Source of the DNA: Watersipora subatra
Taxonomy: Eukaryota; Bryozoa; Gymnolaemata; Cheilostomatida; Watersiporidae
Direction: 5' to 3'
NCBI RefSeq assembly: GCF_963576615.1
Contig: NC_088717.1
Location: 26,563,513-26,627,512 of the forward strand
DNA: 64,000 bases
The position numbers and the translations under genes were made by a program. Positions 33,354 through 43,301 of this stretch are shown here, one piece after another (the stretch's first letter is position 1; every line of letters begins with the position of its first letter). The notes under the pieces were generated by a model, which was not told the DNA's origin, ran no database searches, and saw only the letters and a list, made by a program, of their open reading frames with translations.

Positions 33354-33680
33354 TACAGTCATACATCGACTTACGAGCCTAATGCGTTCCGAGACTGAGC
33401 TCGTATGTCAATTTACTCGCATGTTGGTGCAATTTATTTATATATAGAACAATTAAATATATATTGATTGGTTTTCATACTCTAAAAATGCAAATAAATC
33501 ACTCACAACAAGATACTGTAACAGAAAGAACATGTTGGTTATTGTCCTAACTTACCACATGCTTTCAAAAAGCAAGAAATAAAAAATAATGCAAGGAAAT
33601 GTGATTAATTAAAATGTAAAATTAAATACATACAATCGCGGCAAACGATAGCATTTGTTAGAGAGAGAGATATAAGTACT

Positions 33681-33685
33681 ATAAT
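33681..33685. repeat. Target site duplication ATAAT (left)
   Basis: ATAAT lies directly before the left LTR and is repeated at 42346-42350 directly after the right LTR. Five bases is the usual duplication length for BEL/Pao elements. Confidence 0.9.
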
Positions 33686-34600
33686 TATAGCAGTTTGGGT
33701 CTGCTAGACACCCGGCAGGCTTAAACTGGGAAGAGCGTGAAACTTTACTGGTGCTGTCCAGTATATAACAATAAGAAACAGCTTTTGTTGGTATATATAT
33801 GCTATTTCAGTACTGTATTTTCGTACTAGAGCCAGCAACGTGAAGTCTATAAGAGAATAGTTAGAACATGGGTAAAATACAAATCACGATGCTATAATTG
33901 AGTAATAAAACATAAATGATAATTGAAGTAAGCAACGTTCATAAAACCAAAATTCACACAACATCTCAACAATTTTACCTTACCACAAGCGGTAATCCAA
34001 ATCAAACATAAATAACCAAATAAAATTCATTAATAACCAAATAAAACGAACCTTTTGTTCTCCTTAGCCTGCTTTAAGACTTCTAAATAAATGAGTAGAC
34101 AAAAGCAGATAACTATATAAAATTTCTATGGATAAGTTTACTGAACTCTTCTACTTCAAATCTTGTTGACTACTGACCAGGAAAACTGACCATATCCATC
34201 GGAATATAAAACAGGTTGTCGTAAACAAATAAAACAAACAAACAGGGGTTTTGTCTCATTGGCCACCAAATTTGGACTATCGATCCTACCCAATCCCCAA
34301 GCGGAGGATCAGCACCACTTCCTGCTGAATCTTTGCCATACAGCCCCCTTTTGTTATGCTAGTGCTGACGACACCATACCTGATTCACTTTCTCGGCTAC
34401 GCAACACACTGTTTAGGCTTTGTTTACAACGATACAGCGAGTCTAAATATTTGAACATTGCCCCTAGCTGTCAATTACACTGTTATCGAGTCATGCGGTG
34501 TATTATACGTAAAGTCAAAACAAGTAATGATTTGATGCAGCTACCGCTAAATAGCTTCTAAGATATAAATGACAAACATGCATGCATGGGATACGTTACA
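33686..34600 (-). repeat. 3' LTR of the BEL element
   Basis: It is 915 bp and differs from the 5' LTR at about 11 positions by eye. In element sense it begins TGTAACGTATCCCATGCATG and ends CTGCTATA. It contains an antisense open frame of about 100 codons (34259-34561), also present in the other LTR. Confidence 0.95.
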
Positions 34601-34610
34601 CTCCCACCTT
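34601..34610 (-). promoter_or_regulatory. Polypurine tract
   Basis: In element sense AAGGTGGGAG directly precedes the 3' LTR, the expected primer site for plus-strand DNA synthesis. Confidence 0.85.
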
Positions 34611-34801
34611 AATTTTCCTAAAATTAATAAAATGCTATAATTGGTTTTTTTTTTTGGTTTTTTTTTGTGTCTCATGTTTTATTGTGTGAGTATATATTTG
34701 TGTGCATTGTTATGATTTGGACAAAGACTATGAAAAATAAGATAATGTGTGTACGTGTGTACGCGTGCAAGAAAAGCAGCAAAGCATGTGTGTAGAAAAA
34801 C

Positions 34802-35746
34802 TTATTGATTTTTCTGAAGAAGTATGAGCTTTTGCACAGGTCTTTCTAGAACTGTTCCTTTGGTATAAAGTACTGCAGTTGCTATCTTAATCTTTACTCG
34901 CCTGACTCGCCCATCACTGCCTGGGCTTGCTTCAATGATGAGGCCAGTAGGCCAATCGTATCTGGGAGCATTGTCCTCCATTACTAAGACAATGTCTCCT
35001 GGCTGGAGACTTGGCTGTGGACACTCCCACCGTTGTCTATTAGTAATGTCCTGGAGATAGCTATTTTTCCAAGAGAACCAAAACTCATCGGCCATCTGTT
35101 GGACTTTGCGCCACATTTTCTTGCCGTAGACCTCTGTCGAATCAAAATCCCCTGGAGGCGGCGTGATATTTGTTGACTTACCAGTCAGCAAATGATTTGG
35201 AGTGATAACAGACACCTCTGAATCGTTTAAGAGTTGAGCTGAAATTGGACGCGAATTGACAATTACCATTGCTTCGTAGAAGGCTACACGTAGCCCGCTA
35301 CTAGACAGGCGTCCCTGATGCTTTCTTAATTGTAATTCCATTGCTGCTCTGATACTTCGAATCTGCCGCTCCCAAGCTCCTCCAGCATGGCTTGCATGTG
35401 GGGCATTGAACTTAAATTCGACTGCGTTCGCTCTTAGGTAGTACCCTAGATGAGTGTTGGGGTCAGAGGATGCTAGCCCTTGGACTAGCTCATTTGCTGC
35501 TCCAATAAAGTTGGTTCCTTGATCACAGTAGATGGTGTGGACATTGCCCCTGAGGCTGATGAATGCTCGCAAAGCTGTGATAAACGAATCACTGGACATG
35601 TCATCCAGTATCTCTACATGGACCGCTCTGAAGTAAAGGCAGGTGAGAAGGAGTCCCCATCTTTTTACCTCAGTGCGTCTGTCCTTGACAATGAAGGGGC
35701 CAAAGCAGTCTATTCCAACATTGGTGAACGGTGGAGACGGTTCCAC
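34802..35746 (-). pseudogene. BEL integrase core and C-terminal domain
   Basis: The fragment holds the retroviral-type integrase catalytic core and the C-terminal domain typical of BEL/Pao (DUF5641-like). The visible catalytic acids are the Asp in GIDCFGPF, the Asp in DQGTNFIG, and the Glu in AGGAWERQ, a D,D(35)E arrangement. Near the C-terminus, LQPGDIVLVMEDNAPR, then WPTGLI, is the typical terminal module. It is in the same frame as the upstream zinc-binding part (35747-36124) but separated from it by one TGA at 35747-35749. Integrase inserts the cDNA into host DNA. Confidence 0.9.
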
Positions 35747-36124
35747 TCACTCAGCTGGTAGATCTGCCATAACCTGCTCAACAGGCTTACCACGAAGTCT
35801 TCTGCATAGGATGCAGGTGTTGATGATGGACTTGATCGTTCTACCTGCTCCAATCAGCCAGAATCCTGAGGTCCTTAGTCTTGATTGAGTGATGGGCTTT
35901 CCCTGGTGATTTGTAGCGCTGTGGTAGTGCTTTGCGATGAGAGCTGACACATGGGAACCTTGGGGTAGAATGATGGGGTATTTTTCTTCGTAGCTCAATG
36001 CGGACGATTGCTTAGCTCTCCCACCGACCCGCAATAAGCCCTCCTTATCAAGGAATGGATAGAGTTTAGAAATTGGACTCTTTCTGGAGTCGCTCACCGG
36101 ACCTGAGGTGCTTGATCTCATCAT
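35747..36124 (-). pseudogene. BEL integrase zinc-binding region
   Basis: The frame contains LLRVGGRAKQ, then HYHSATNHQGK and CILCRR, a His-x-His...Cys-x-x-Cys-type zinc finger, and ends at an in-frame TGA. A one-base frame change relative to the polymerase frame lies in the overlap (about 36070-36115), because the polymerase frame stops at 36066 just after the point where the two would join. Confidence 0.9.
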
Positions 36125-38930
36125 TGAAGTTTACTTCCTGGATCTTGGAGATGATCGTGACACCTGCATTGTGTAGTGTAGCTGCCGTAACGGGCTGAAT
36201 TGTCCATTTTCCAGTAGTCGACTTGGTTATACTCTGAATGATGGCGACAGATTGTTTGAGTCGGTTCCATGTGGAGAACTTGGAAAATCTGTCTGCCACT
36301 GAAGCTTGAATGACTGTTGTCTTGAGGCCTTTCTCAACCTTCTTTAGTTCTGGATCCATGTCATGATTCAGTTTGCTGGAATGATGAGTGGGTGTTTGTA
36401 TCTCTGTTTCAGCTAGGAATTGTGGTCCAGAGAACCAGATGGAGTTGCTGAGTTCGTTGCATGGCTTCTTACGAGACGCAATGTCAGCTGGATTCTGGTC
36501 ACCTGGAACATGATGCCACTGAGATTTGTGGGATCTGCTGTGAATCAGTCGAAGACAATTGCTAACAAAAGCGGTGAACTTTGCAGAGTCATTGTTGATG
36601 CGTCCGATTGTGATCATTGAGTCCGTCCAAAAGTATTCTTTGTCGATCTTCATGTTCAGCTCTCTTTTTAAAATCACGCTAAGTTGGGCGGCCATCACAG
36701 CTGATGCCAACTCCAGTCGTGGCGTTGTGACAAGACCTTTTGAAGAAATGACTCTTGCCCTGGCCAAGACCAGGCTGACTTTGACATCACCTTGCTCATT
36801 TTTCTGTCGTAAATAGGAGCATGCACTTATCCCATCTTCACTGGCATCACAGAAATGATGAAGTTCTCTCTTTGGCACGCCTCCAAAATTCTTTGGTTTG
36901 TAACATCTAGGGATTTTGATTTCTTCAATTTGTAGTAACATTTTTGTCCATTTCTCCCATCTTTGGGAATGAGCCTGAGAAACTGGGGCGTCCCAATCAG
37001 GGTTTTCTTTGTTGATGCTCTGTAAAATATTTTTTCCGATCAGAGTGTATGGGGCTATAAAACCCAAAGGGTCATATAGTTGACTAACCACTGAGAGAAT
37101 CCCACGCCTGGTGGATGGTTTGGTAGTAACGTTGTTGATGAATTTGAAGCAATCTTCATTGGTCGACCATTGCAGTCCTAGGGTACGCTGTTCAGGAAGA
37201 TGGCCTGAGAAAAGCTCGGTGTTCTGGTCAGAGCGCTCACTCTCAGGTAGCGCGGAAAGAACCTCTGGATCGTTGGAGATGAACTTATGTAGTCTAAGAT
37301 TGCCCTTCTGGCAAATGTCTCTAGCGGCATTCACTAACTTTATAGCTTCCGCAGCGCTGTTCACATTTGTAAGGCCGTCATCCACATAAAAATCCTTGCA
37401 GATGAAGTCAGCTGCTTCTGGTGCTGTTTCTCGGTGGTCTTCTGCTAATCTTCTAAGTCCATAGGTAGCAACTGCAGGTGAAGATTTTGCACCAAAAAGG
37501 TGCACTTTCATTCTGTATGTTTTCAGTTCGTCGTTCTCATCATTCCAAAGAAACCTGGTGAAGTCGCGGTCCTTTGGGTCGACTAGAAAGTTATAAAACA
37601 TTTTCTGGATGTCACAACTCACAGCGACCGATTCCCTGCGGAAGCGGCAGAGTATGCCTAGTAAGCTGTTCATATTGTCTGGTCCTTGAAGCAATGTATC
37701 ATTTAGTGAGACTCCTTGATATGAGGCTTTGCAATCAAACACAACTCTCAACTTTTTCTTCTGCGGGTGAGTGACTGCAAAGTGTGGTATATACCAAACC
37801 TCTTTAGGTTGTGTTGGTTTTGCTGTGTCTATTTCCTCGGCCATACCTAAATCGATGAGGTCATCTACAAATGTAGTGTACTCCTCTTTCAGGCTTGGAT
37901 CTTTCTTGAATCGTTTGATCAGTGCTTCCTGGCGCTGCTTGGCTTGAGCAAAGTTATCAGGGAGCTTAGGTCTAGTTTTGAAAGGCAGTGGCATCTGATA
38001 GGATCCTGATTTAGTCACTGTAGCTTCGGCTTCCATCTGATCCAGAAAAAGTAAATCGTCTTGAGACATGGAAGAGTCGTCATCCTCCTCTTCGATGGAA
38101 GTAGCATGACATTTTGATTTGTCAGTTGAGGGAGTTTCCACTCCAAATACCTTCCATCCGAGCTTGTTTTTCACCGCGAATGGCTGGTTTTCCTCTTCCT
38201 TTATTCCATCCAGGGGAAAATGTACCGATGAACAGTTAGCGCCAACAAGTAGCCCGATTGGTATATCCATAGGTGGGGGCAACACATCGGCTAATGGGGC
38301 CAGATGGTCATAAGCCATGACGTTAAGACTGTTGCCAAATTCTCCAGTTGTGTTTGGTATTTGTGGCCATTCATATGCCGAATTCAGACGCGCCTCACCC
38401 TCGTGCAAGCCATTGATCACTAGATTGCCAAACTCCCGTACCTCCGCTTTAGTAATACCTGACATCGTTTGCATATCTAGTGACTTTGTTTTTACAGTCT
38501 TTGGCTGTAACTTCTCTGCTATATCGGTTGTTATGTAGGACTGATCAGCTGCTGAGTCGAAGAATGAATAGACGAGTACCTGATTGGATGGATCTTCAGC
38601 GGTTGATACATACACTGGCATTCTCATGTTGAACAAGGTTTGCTTCGGTGCAGCAGCAGTGTTTCGGTTGCAAGTAGGCTGCTTATCTGAACTGTCAGAT
38701 GTATCAGATTTGGCTTTTGCAGGGCTGTCCGCGGGGCTGGCTGTTGGTGTGGTTTCGTTGACAGGGCGCTCCTTTGTTGGTGCTTGTTGGCGGTAGCTTT
38801 TTTGTGTTGCAGTGTCATCAAGCCAATCTTCCTTTTGTGAAGCGCTGAAGCATGGCTGTAATGGCAAGTCTTGCACTTCACTTTGGTTTTTTTTGGACAG
38901 CGTGTAGATCCATGTCTTGTATCCAAGCAT
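36066..38930 (-). pseudogene. BEL protease, reverse transcriptase and RNase H
   Basis: The longest open frame has about 950 codons. Around residues 120-135 is the aspartic protease site FDSAADQSY; an Ala follows Asp-Ser where Gly is usual. The reverse transcriptase includes LRVVFDCKASYQG and the catalytic FYVDDGL. The RNase H-like part includes HHFCDASEDG, TPRLELASA and YFWTDSM. It lies in the -1 frame relative to the Gag zinc-finger frame, which it overlaps at 38624-38930. The 3' end runs out of frame near 36070-36115, before integrase. Confidence 0.93.
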
Positions 38931-39196
38931 CGGTAACAGAGCCTGTTATTCTCAATAAAAGTGATGCGTTTCTGATATGGCAGCTCGGCCAGACGTAGGC
39001 ACTCTGCAGTTTTGTGACCAGCACGATCACCTTTGCAGAAAAGACAATGGAGTTTAGGTTGGCTAGTCGCAAATGTCTTGCTTGCAGTCTTAGGTTGAGG
39101 TTTGGTTGGTTGAGCATTCTTGTACTGTTGAGTATCTGTTCTGGAGGTGTCTTTAGACCTGGTTTGGTGGTTCTGCAGAAGAGGTTCAGATTGCAT
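38624..39196 (-). pseudogene. BEL Gag nucleocapsid part (zinc knuckles)
   Basis: This is the same frame as the Gag fragment at 39299-40543, continuing after the TGA at 39299-39301; the 34 codons between are open. It contains CLFCKGDRAGHKTAEC, CYRCLDTRHGSTRC and CKTCHYSHASALH, the three-knuckle arrangement of BEL/Pao Gag that binds RNA. An A8 run in element sense (plus 38887-38894) lies between the second and third knuckle. Confidence 0.88.
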
Positions 39197-39298
39197 CTCT
39201 GCGATCTCATTTAAAAAGTATGAAAACTCCTCGAATTTTGGGTATCTGCCAGAATTCTTCTTGATTTTGTAGACTTTGTTTGCCCATTTACGCCGTGC

Positions 39299-40543
39299 TC
39301 AGTCAGGAAGTACAGCAGACAGCTTCTCGTTTATTTGTGGATCCTCAAGAATGCTTAGGCCAGGCAGAGAGCTCATACTACTTTTACAGTTCTCCAAATA
39401 GTCTGCATATTTCTGCAGAGCCTTTGAGTCGTTGGCCGCGATTTTGGGCCAGTTGTCCAACTTGGTTCTCATAGATCGCGCTACATCAAGCTTGTTGCCA
39501 AATCTAGCTCTCAGCTTTTTGCGAGCTTCTCGATAGCTGTTTTCTGTTCTCACCATGAAAAGGCCGCTGATGCATTCCTTTGCGGGGCCGGAAACATACT
39601 TCTTTAGGTAGCGTATCTTCTCTGCACCATCCGTGATTCCCATTGAGTCAATATAGCTGTTGAAGTCACATTGCCAATCATCGAACTCTCGAGGGTTCCC
39701 AGAAAATACCTCTGGCTCAATCTCTGTTTTCTTTGTGCTGCGTATACCTATGGCAATGTTCTCGGCAAGTTGATTGAGGCTTGCGTTAAGATCCAGCTGT
39801 TGTGGTTGTGGAGTTGCCCTCTCTTCCTCAATATACTGTTGAATTCTGTCCATCAGTCTTGGCGTGCTATGTGAAGGTGGGCATGGTTGAACTGGAGTTG
39901 TACGAATGCGGTCGTCTGTTGGCTGTGGGTTGTTATTATTAGGTTTTTCATCGTCTGGATTATCGTCTACTTCTTCTTCCTCCTGCTGCCTTTTCCTCTG
40001 CTCGATAAACTGTTTGAGTTCCAAGAGCTCCCGATCCATCTCGTCGCTGTTGCTTTGCGCTAAATCTTGTTGTTCCTGTTGTAAAACATCCCGCTTTGAG
40101 GTTAGCTTTTTGACTGCTGATCCAACTTCTCCAACAAAATACTCAAAATACTGTTGTACTTTCTTTTCAACTTTATTGTTTGATAGCTGAGAAAGTTTGG
40201 CATAATCAGATGTCATAGTTTCAGCTTTTGATTCAATGGCAGTTATGCATTCATCTAAGAACTCAAGAGATACGTCACTAGCACGACATTGCTTAGAAAG
40301 AGAGTCTATACTTTTTAATTCTCTTTTTATGGCAGCGAAGAGTGTGAAGGCGAGTAGATTTTTCTCACTTTCGATTGAAATACCTGAAGGTTTGACATTT
40401 CGTACTGGCTTCGCGGAAACTTTGATATAACTTTGTGAAGTTTCAGGAGCGATAGCAGCATTTTTACTGATAGTTTTATTTAGAGTTGCAGACAACTCAT
40501 CTACACTTAGATCTATTAGACTGACGTTAGAGTTTGAGGACAT
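39299..40543 (-). pseudogene. BEL Gag, N-terminal and capsid region
   Basis: The frame has 414 codons from ATG 40543. The N-terminal half is charged and helical, with a Gln/Glu-rich stretch (residues about 170-205), probably coiled coil. The second half has EVFSGNPREFDDWQCDFNSY, then KIRYLKKYVSGPAKECISGL and ARKKLRARFGN, the DUF1759-type Gag core of Pao/BEL elements. It ends at a TGA immediately before the frame continues into the zinc knuckles, so the stop is probably a mutation or a readthrough point. Confidence 0.9.
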
Positions 40544-41431
40544 TTTAAGCTAAGTAAATGATGCAAAGTGCCCTAAGAAATCAATTAACTATTATTACAC
40601 AAACATTGACAGGTCAATAGGTGCGAATGAATTGAAATTAAATACTATTGGAACAATGCCAACTCAGTGTGTAGCGTGCCTAAGAATATGACACCAAGGC
40701 AGTTGAAATGTTTTGTGCTTCTGATTACTTGCGCAAAAGGGCTGTATTGCGTGGATGGCAGGAAGAAAGCTTACTGGCCAGCACACAAAGAAATTACCAA
40801 GATGAGGGAAACTCGGCGGTCAATGAGGCGTACCCTGAAATTTTACTTGGATCGGGTTACATTTTTAGGTTTTGGTCTGATGGATATGGCTAGGCGCCTA
40901 ATCAGTTTACAGTTCTGGCAAAATTCATAAAACTTGCATCCGTATTAGACAAAAATGATTTAATAAGATTTGGACAAAAATACGTCCAGAATTCAAAAGT
41001 ATGCAAACTAAAAAATGGCCTTAAGTAAGAGAAATCTGTACTTATCGACTTGATGGTTCGTCTTGACCAGCGAATAGCTATCTGCCGAAATGCAGCTCTG
41101 GTTGCTTGACCAGCGATGAAACGTCACTTGATGTCTCTGGTGAAGTGGAAGAGCTGCTGTGTATAACTTGATCAGCGCAGAATTATCATTTGATGTCTAC
41201 GCCGAAGTGCAGCTGTAGTTGCTTGACCAGCAAGGAATCGTTTCTTGATATATTTGCCGAAGTGGTAGTGCTGCTGTACCGGTGTGGAGCTTGTCCAGCG
41301 AGTGTAATTGTCTTGATGGACTTCGCCGAAGTATCAGGGTAGGCTTTACCCTGATGTGAGAATGTTATTGTGTTACTTAACCCCGATGTGGGAAAGATTC
41401 TTCACTTTCTCCAGATGGAAAAAGACTTCAC
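40544..41431 (-). other. BEL 5' leader between LTR and gag
   Basis: It is non-coding in the element sense. It contains about five degenerate repeats at 41045-41345 and no clear primer-binding site: the bases next to the LTR in element sense are GTGAAGTCTTTTTCCATCTG, which I cannot match to a tRNA end. Confidence 0.6.
41045..41345. repeat. Degenerate ~60-bp repeats in the BEL leader
   Basis: About five units share TTGACCAGCG, CTTGATGTCT and GCCGAAGTG in that order with irregular spacing. Confidence 0.7.
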
Positions 41432-42345
41432 TATAGCAGTTTGGGTTTGCTAGACACTGGCAGGCTTAAACTGGGAAGAGCGTGAAACTTTACTGGTGCT
41501 GTCCAGTATATAACAATAAGAAACAGCTTTTGTTGGTATATATATGCTATTTCAGTACTGTATTTTCGTACTAGAGCCAGCAACGTTAAGTCTATAAGAG
41601 AATAGTTAGAACATGGGTAAAATACAAATCACGATGCTATAATTGAGTAATAAAACATAAATGATAATTGAAATAAGCAACGTTCATAAAACCAAAATTC
41701 ACACAACATCTCAACAATTTTACCTTACCACAAGCGGTAATCCAAATCAAACATAAATAACCAAATAAAATTCATTAATAACCAAATAAAACGAACCTTT
41801 TGTTCTCCTTAGCCTGCTTTAAGACTTCTAAATAAATGAGTAAACAAAAGCAGATAACTATATAAAATTTCTATGGATAAGTTTACTGAACTCTTCTACT
41901 TCAAATCTTGTTGACTACTGACCAGGAAAACTGACCATATCCATCGGAATATAGAACAGGTTGTCGTAAACAAATAAAACAAACAAACAGGGGTTTTGTC
42001 TCATTGGCCACCAAATTTGGACTATCGATCCTACCCAATCCCCAAGCGGAGGATCAGCACCACTTCCTGCTTAATCATTGCCATACAGCCCCATTTTGTT
42101 ATGCTAGTGCTGACGACACCATACCTGATTCACTTTCTCGGCTACGCAACACACTGTTTAGGCTTTGTTTACAACGATACAGCGAGTCTAAATATTTGAA
42201 CATTGCCCCTAGCTGTCAATTACACTGTTATCGAGTCATGCGGTGTATTATACGTAAAGTCAAAACAAGTAATGATTTTATGCAGCTACCGCTAAATAGC
42301 TTCTAAGATATAAATGACAAACATGCATGCATGGGATACGTTACA
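41432..42345 (-). repeat. 5' LTR of the BEL element
   Basis: It is 914 bp, about 98.8% alike to the 3' LTR by my count, and followed by the ATAAT duplication at 42346-42350. It would carry the element promoter. The antisense open frame at 42004-42306 matches that of the other LTR. Confidence 0.95.
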
Positions 42346-42350
42346 ATAAT
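42346..42350. repeat. Target site duplication ATAAT (right)
   Basis: It matches 33681-33685. Confidence 0.9.
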
Positions 42351-42559
42351 ACTTTACTAATACTTACCTTCATTACTACAGCTGACTTTGATAAATTTGG
42401 ATTTTATCAGTCTTAAAAGACAAACTTAGAAGCAAACCTAAAAGCAAACTTTCATTTTTAACTTGACGTGATTAAAATTTCTTCGGCGTTCATAGTTTGA
42501 AGCTTCTCGCTGGTTAGCTAATTTTTCCTTTGTTTTGCTTTCGTGACTAGCCGGCCGTT

Positions 42560-43093
42560 TTAAGATAAATCTACGGTATCTAAGGACGTTTGCCTTTGTC
42601 GGCCTTTCAACATGATGTGATTAGGACGAACACAGGTGTCGTCACGAAGGGTTAATGCACGACCACTAGCCAACTTGTCCAAATGTCTATTTTTATAGCT
42701 TTGATAGATAGCGCCGGCCTTTTCAAACAGCGTCGTTTCAGTTACGCCGTCACCGGCCAATTGTTTAGGTATCTTTTATCCCATGCCTGAGCAGTCTCTC
42801 TATCAGGGATTGAGAAGATCGCTGCGCCGTTTAGAAACTATGGTTAGTCCTTTTGCAAACTAAATGCCCTGAATATAATCCTTCTGTTTGATAATTGTGG
42901 ATGTATTTCTGTCATATTGCCGAGCTAGCCCAATCACGCATACACATTTTGCATATTTTTCAATAATTTTCCGTTTAATATCAATTGTTATCATCTGCTT
43001 TTTCTTTGCATTATATTGCATTTTACTGGCAAACTTTCGGTTTACGCACAGTACTTTTAATTCACATAAATCTGCACTGAAAGTTGCGCACAA
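42560..43093 (-). pseudogene. Tigger-like transposase N-terminal half, broken
   Basis: The first segment (43093 to 42860) holds KKKQMITIDIKRKIIEKYAK and then LARQYDRNTSTIIKQK, the psq/CENP-B-type helix-turn-helix. The second (42760 to 42560) starts near GDGVTETTLFEKAGAIYQSY, the second DNA-binding helix region of Tigger transposases. The about 100 bp between them contain stops. The catalytic DDE part is missing, as the element was internally deleted before the BEL insertion. Confidence 0.75.
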
Positions 43094-43301
43094 AAAACAC
43101 GGTACAAAAGTATAACCTGAGCAGTTGAAAAATACAGAGTGATGCTGTTCTCATAAAACAACTCCGGCATACTTGGCAACTGACTCACGAGCTCGTATCT
43201 CAAACATGGCATGTGTGTTAGTGCTAAAACTTGCTTAACTGCTGACTCGTATCTCAAGTTTCTCGTACGTTGGAGCACTCGTAAGTTGAAGTATTACTGT
43301 A

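Larger units (their letters stand above)
33686..42345 (-). mobile_element. BEL/Pao LTR retrotransposon, nearly complete, coding region broken
   Basis: The element is 8.66 kb, on the minus strand, with LTRs at 41432-42345 (5') and 33686-34600 (3'), a polypurine tract, and gag, protease, reverse transcriptase, RNase H and integrase in BEL/Pao order. The coding frame changes twice and is crossed by two in-frame TGA codons (39299-39301 and 35747-35749). I count about 11 differences between the LTRs over about 915 bp, so the insertion is fairly recent. The ends in element sense are TG...TA, not TG...CA. As assembled it cannot make a full Gag-Pol without recoding. Confidence 0.95.
33356..43299 (-). 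mobile_element. Tigger/pogo-like element hosting the BEL retrotransposon
   Basis: The left end CAGTCATACATCGACTTACG and the right end (reverse complement CAGTAATACTTCAACTTACG), both continuing AG, form a 22-bp TIR with three mismatches. TA flanks both sides (33354-33355 and 43300-43301). Removing the BEL insertion and one ATAAT leaves about 1.28 kb, shorter than a full Tigger, so it was already internally deleted. The transposase N-terminal region survives at the right end on the minus strand (42560-43093). Confidence 0.8.

Noticed and set aside
35519..40430. Numerous plus-strand frames over the BEL element
   Set aside because: They lie opposite well-supported minus-strand gag and pol coding and show no features of their own.
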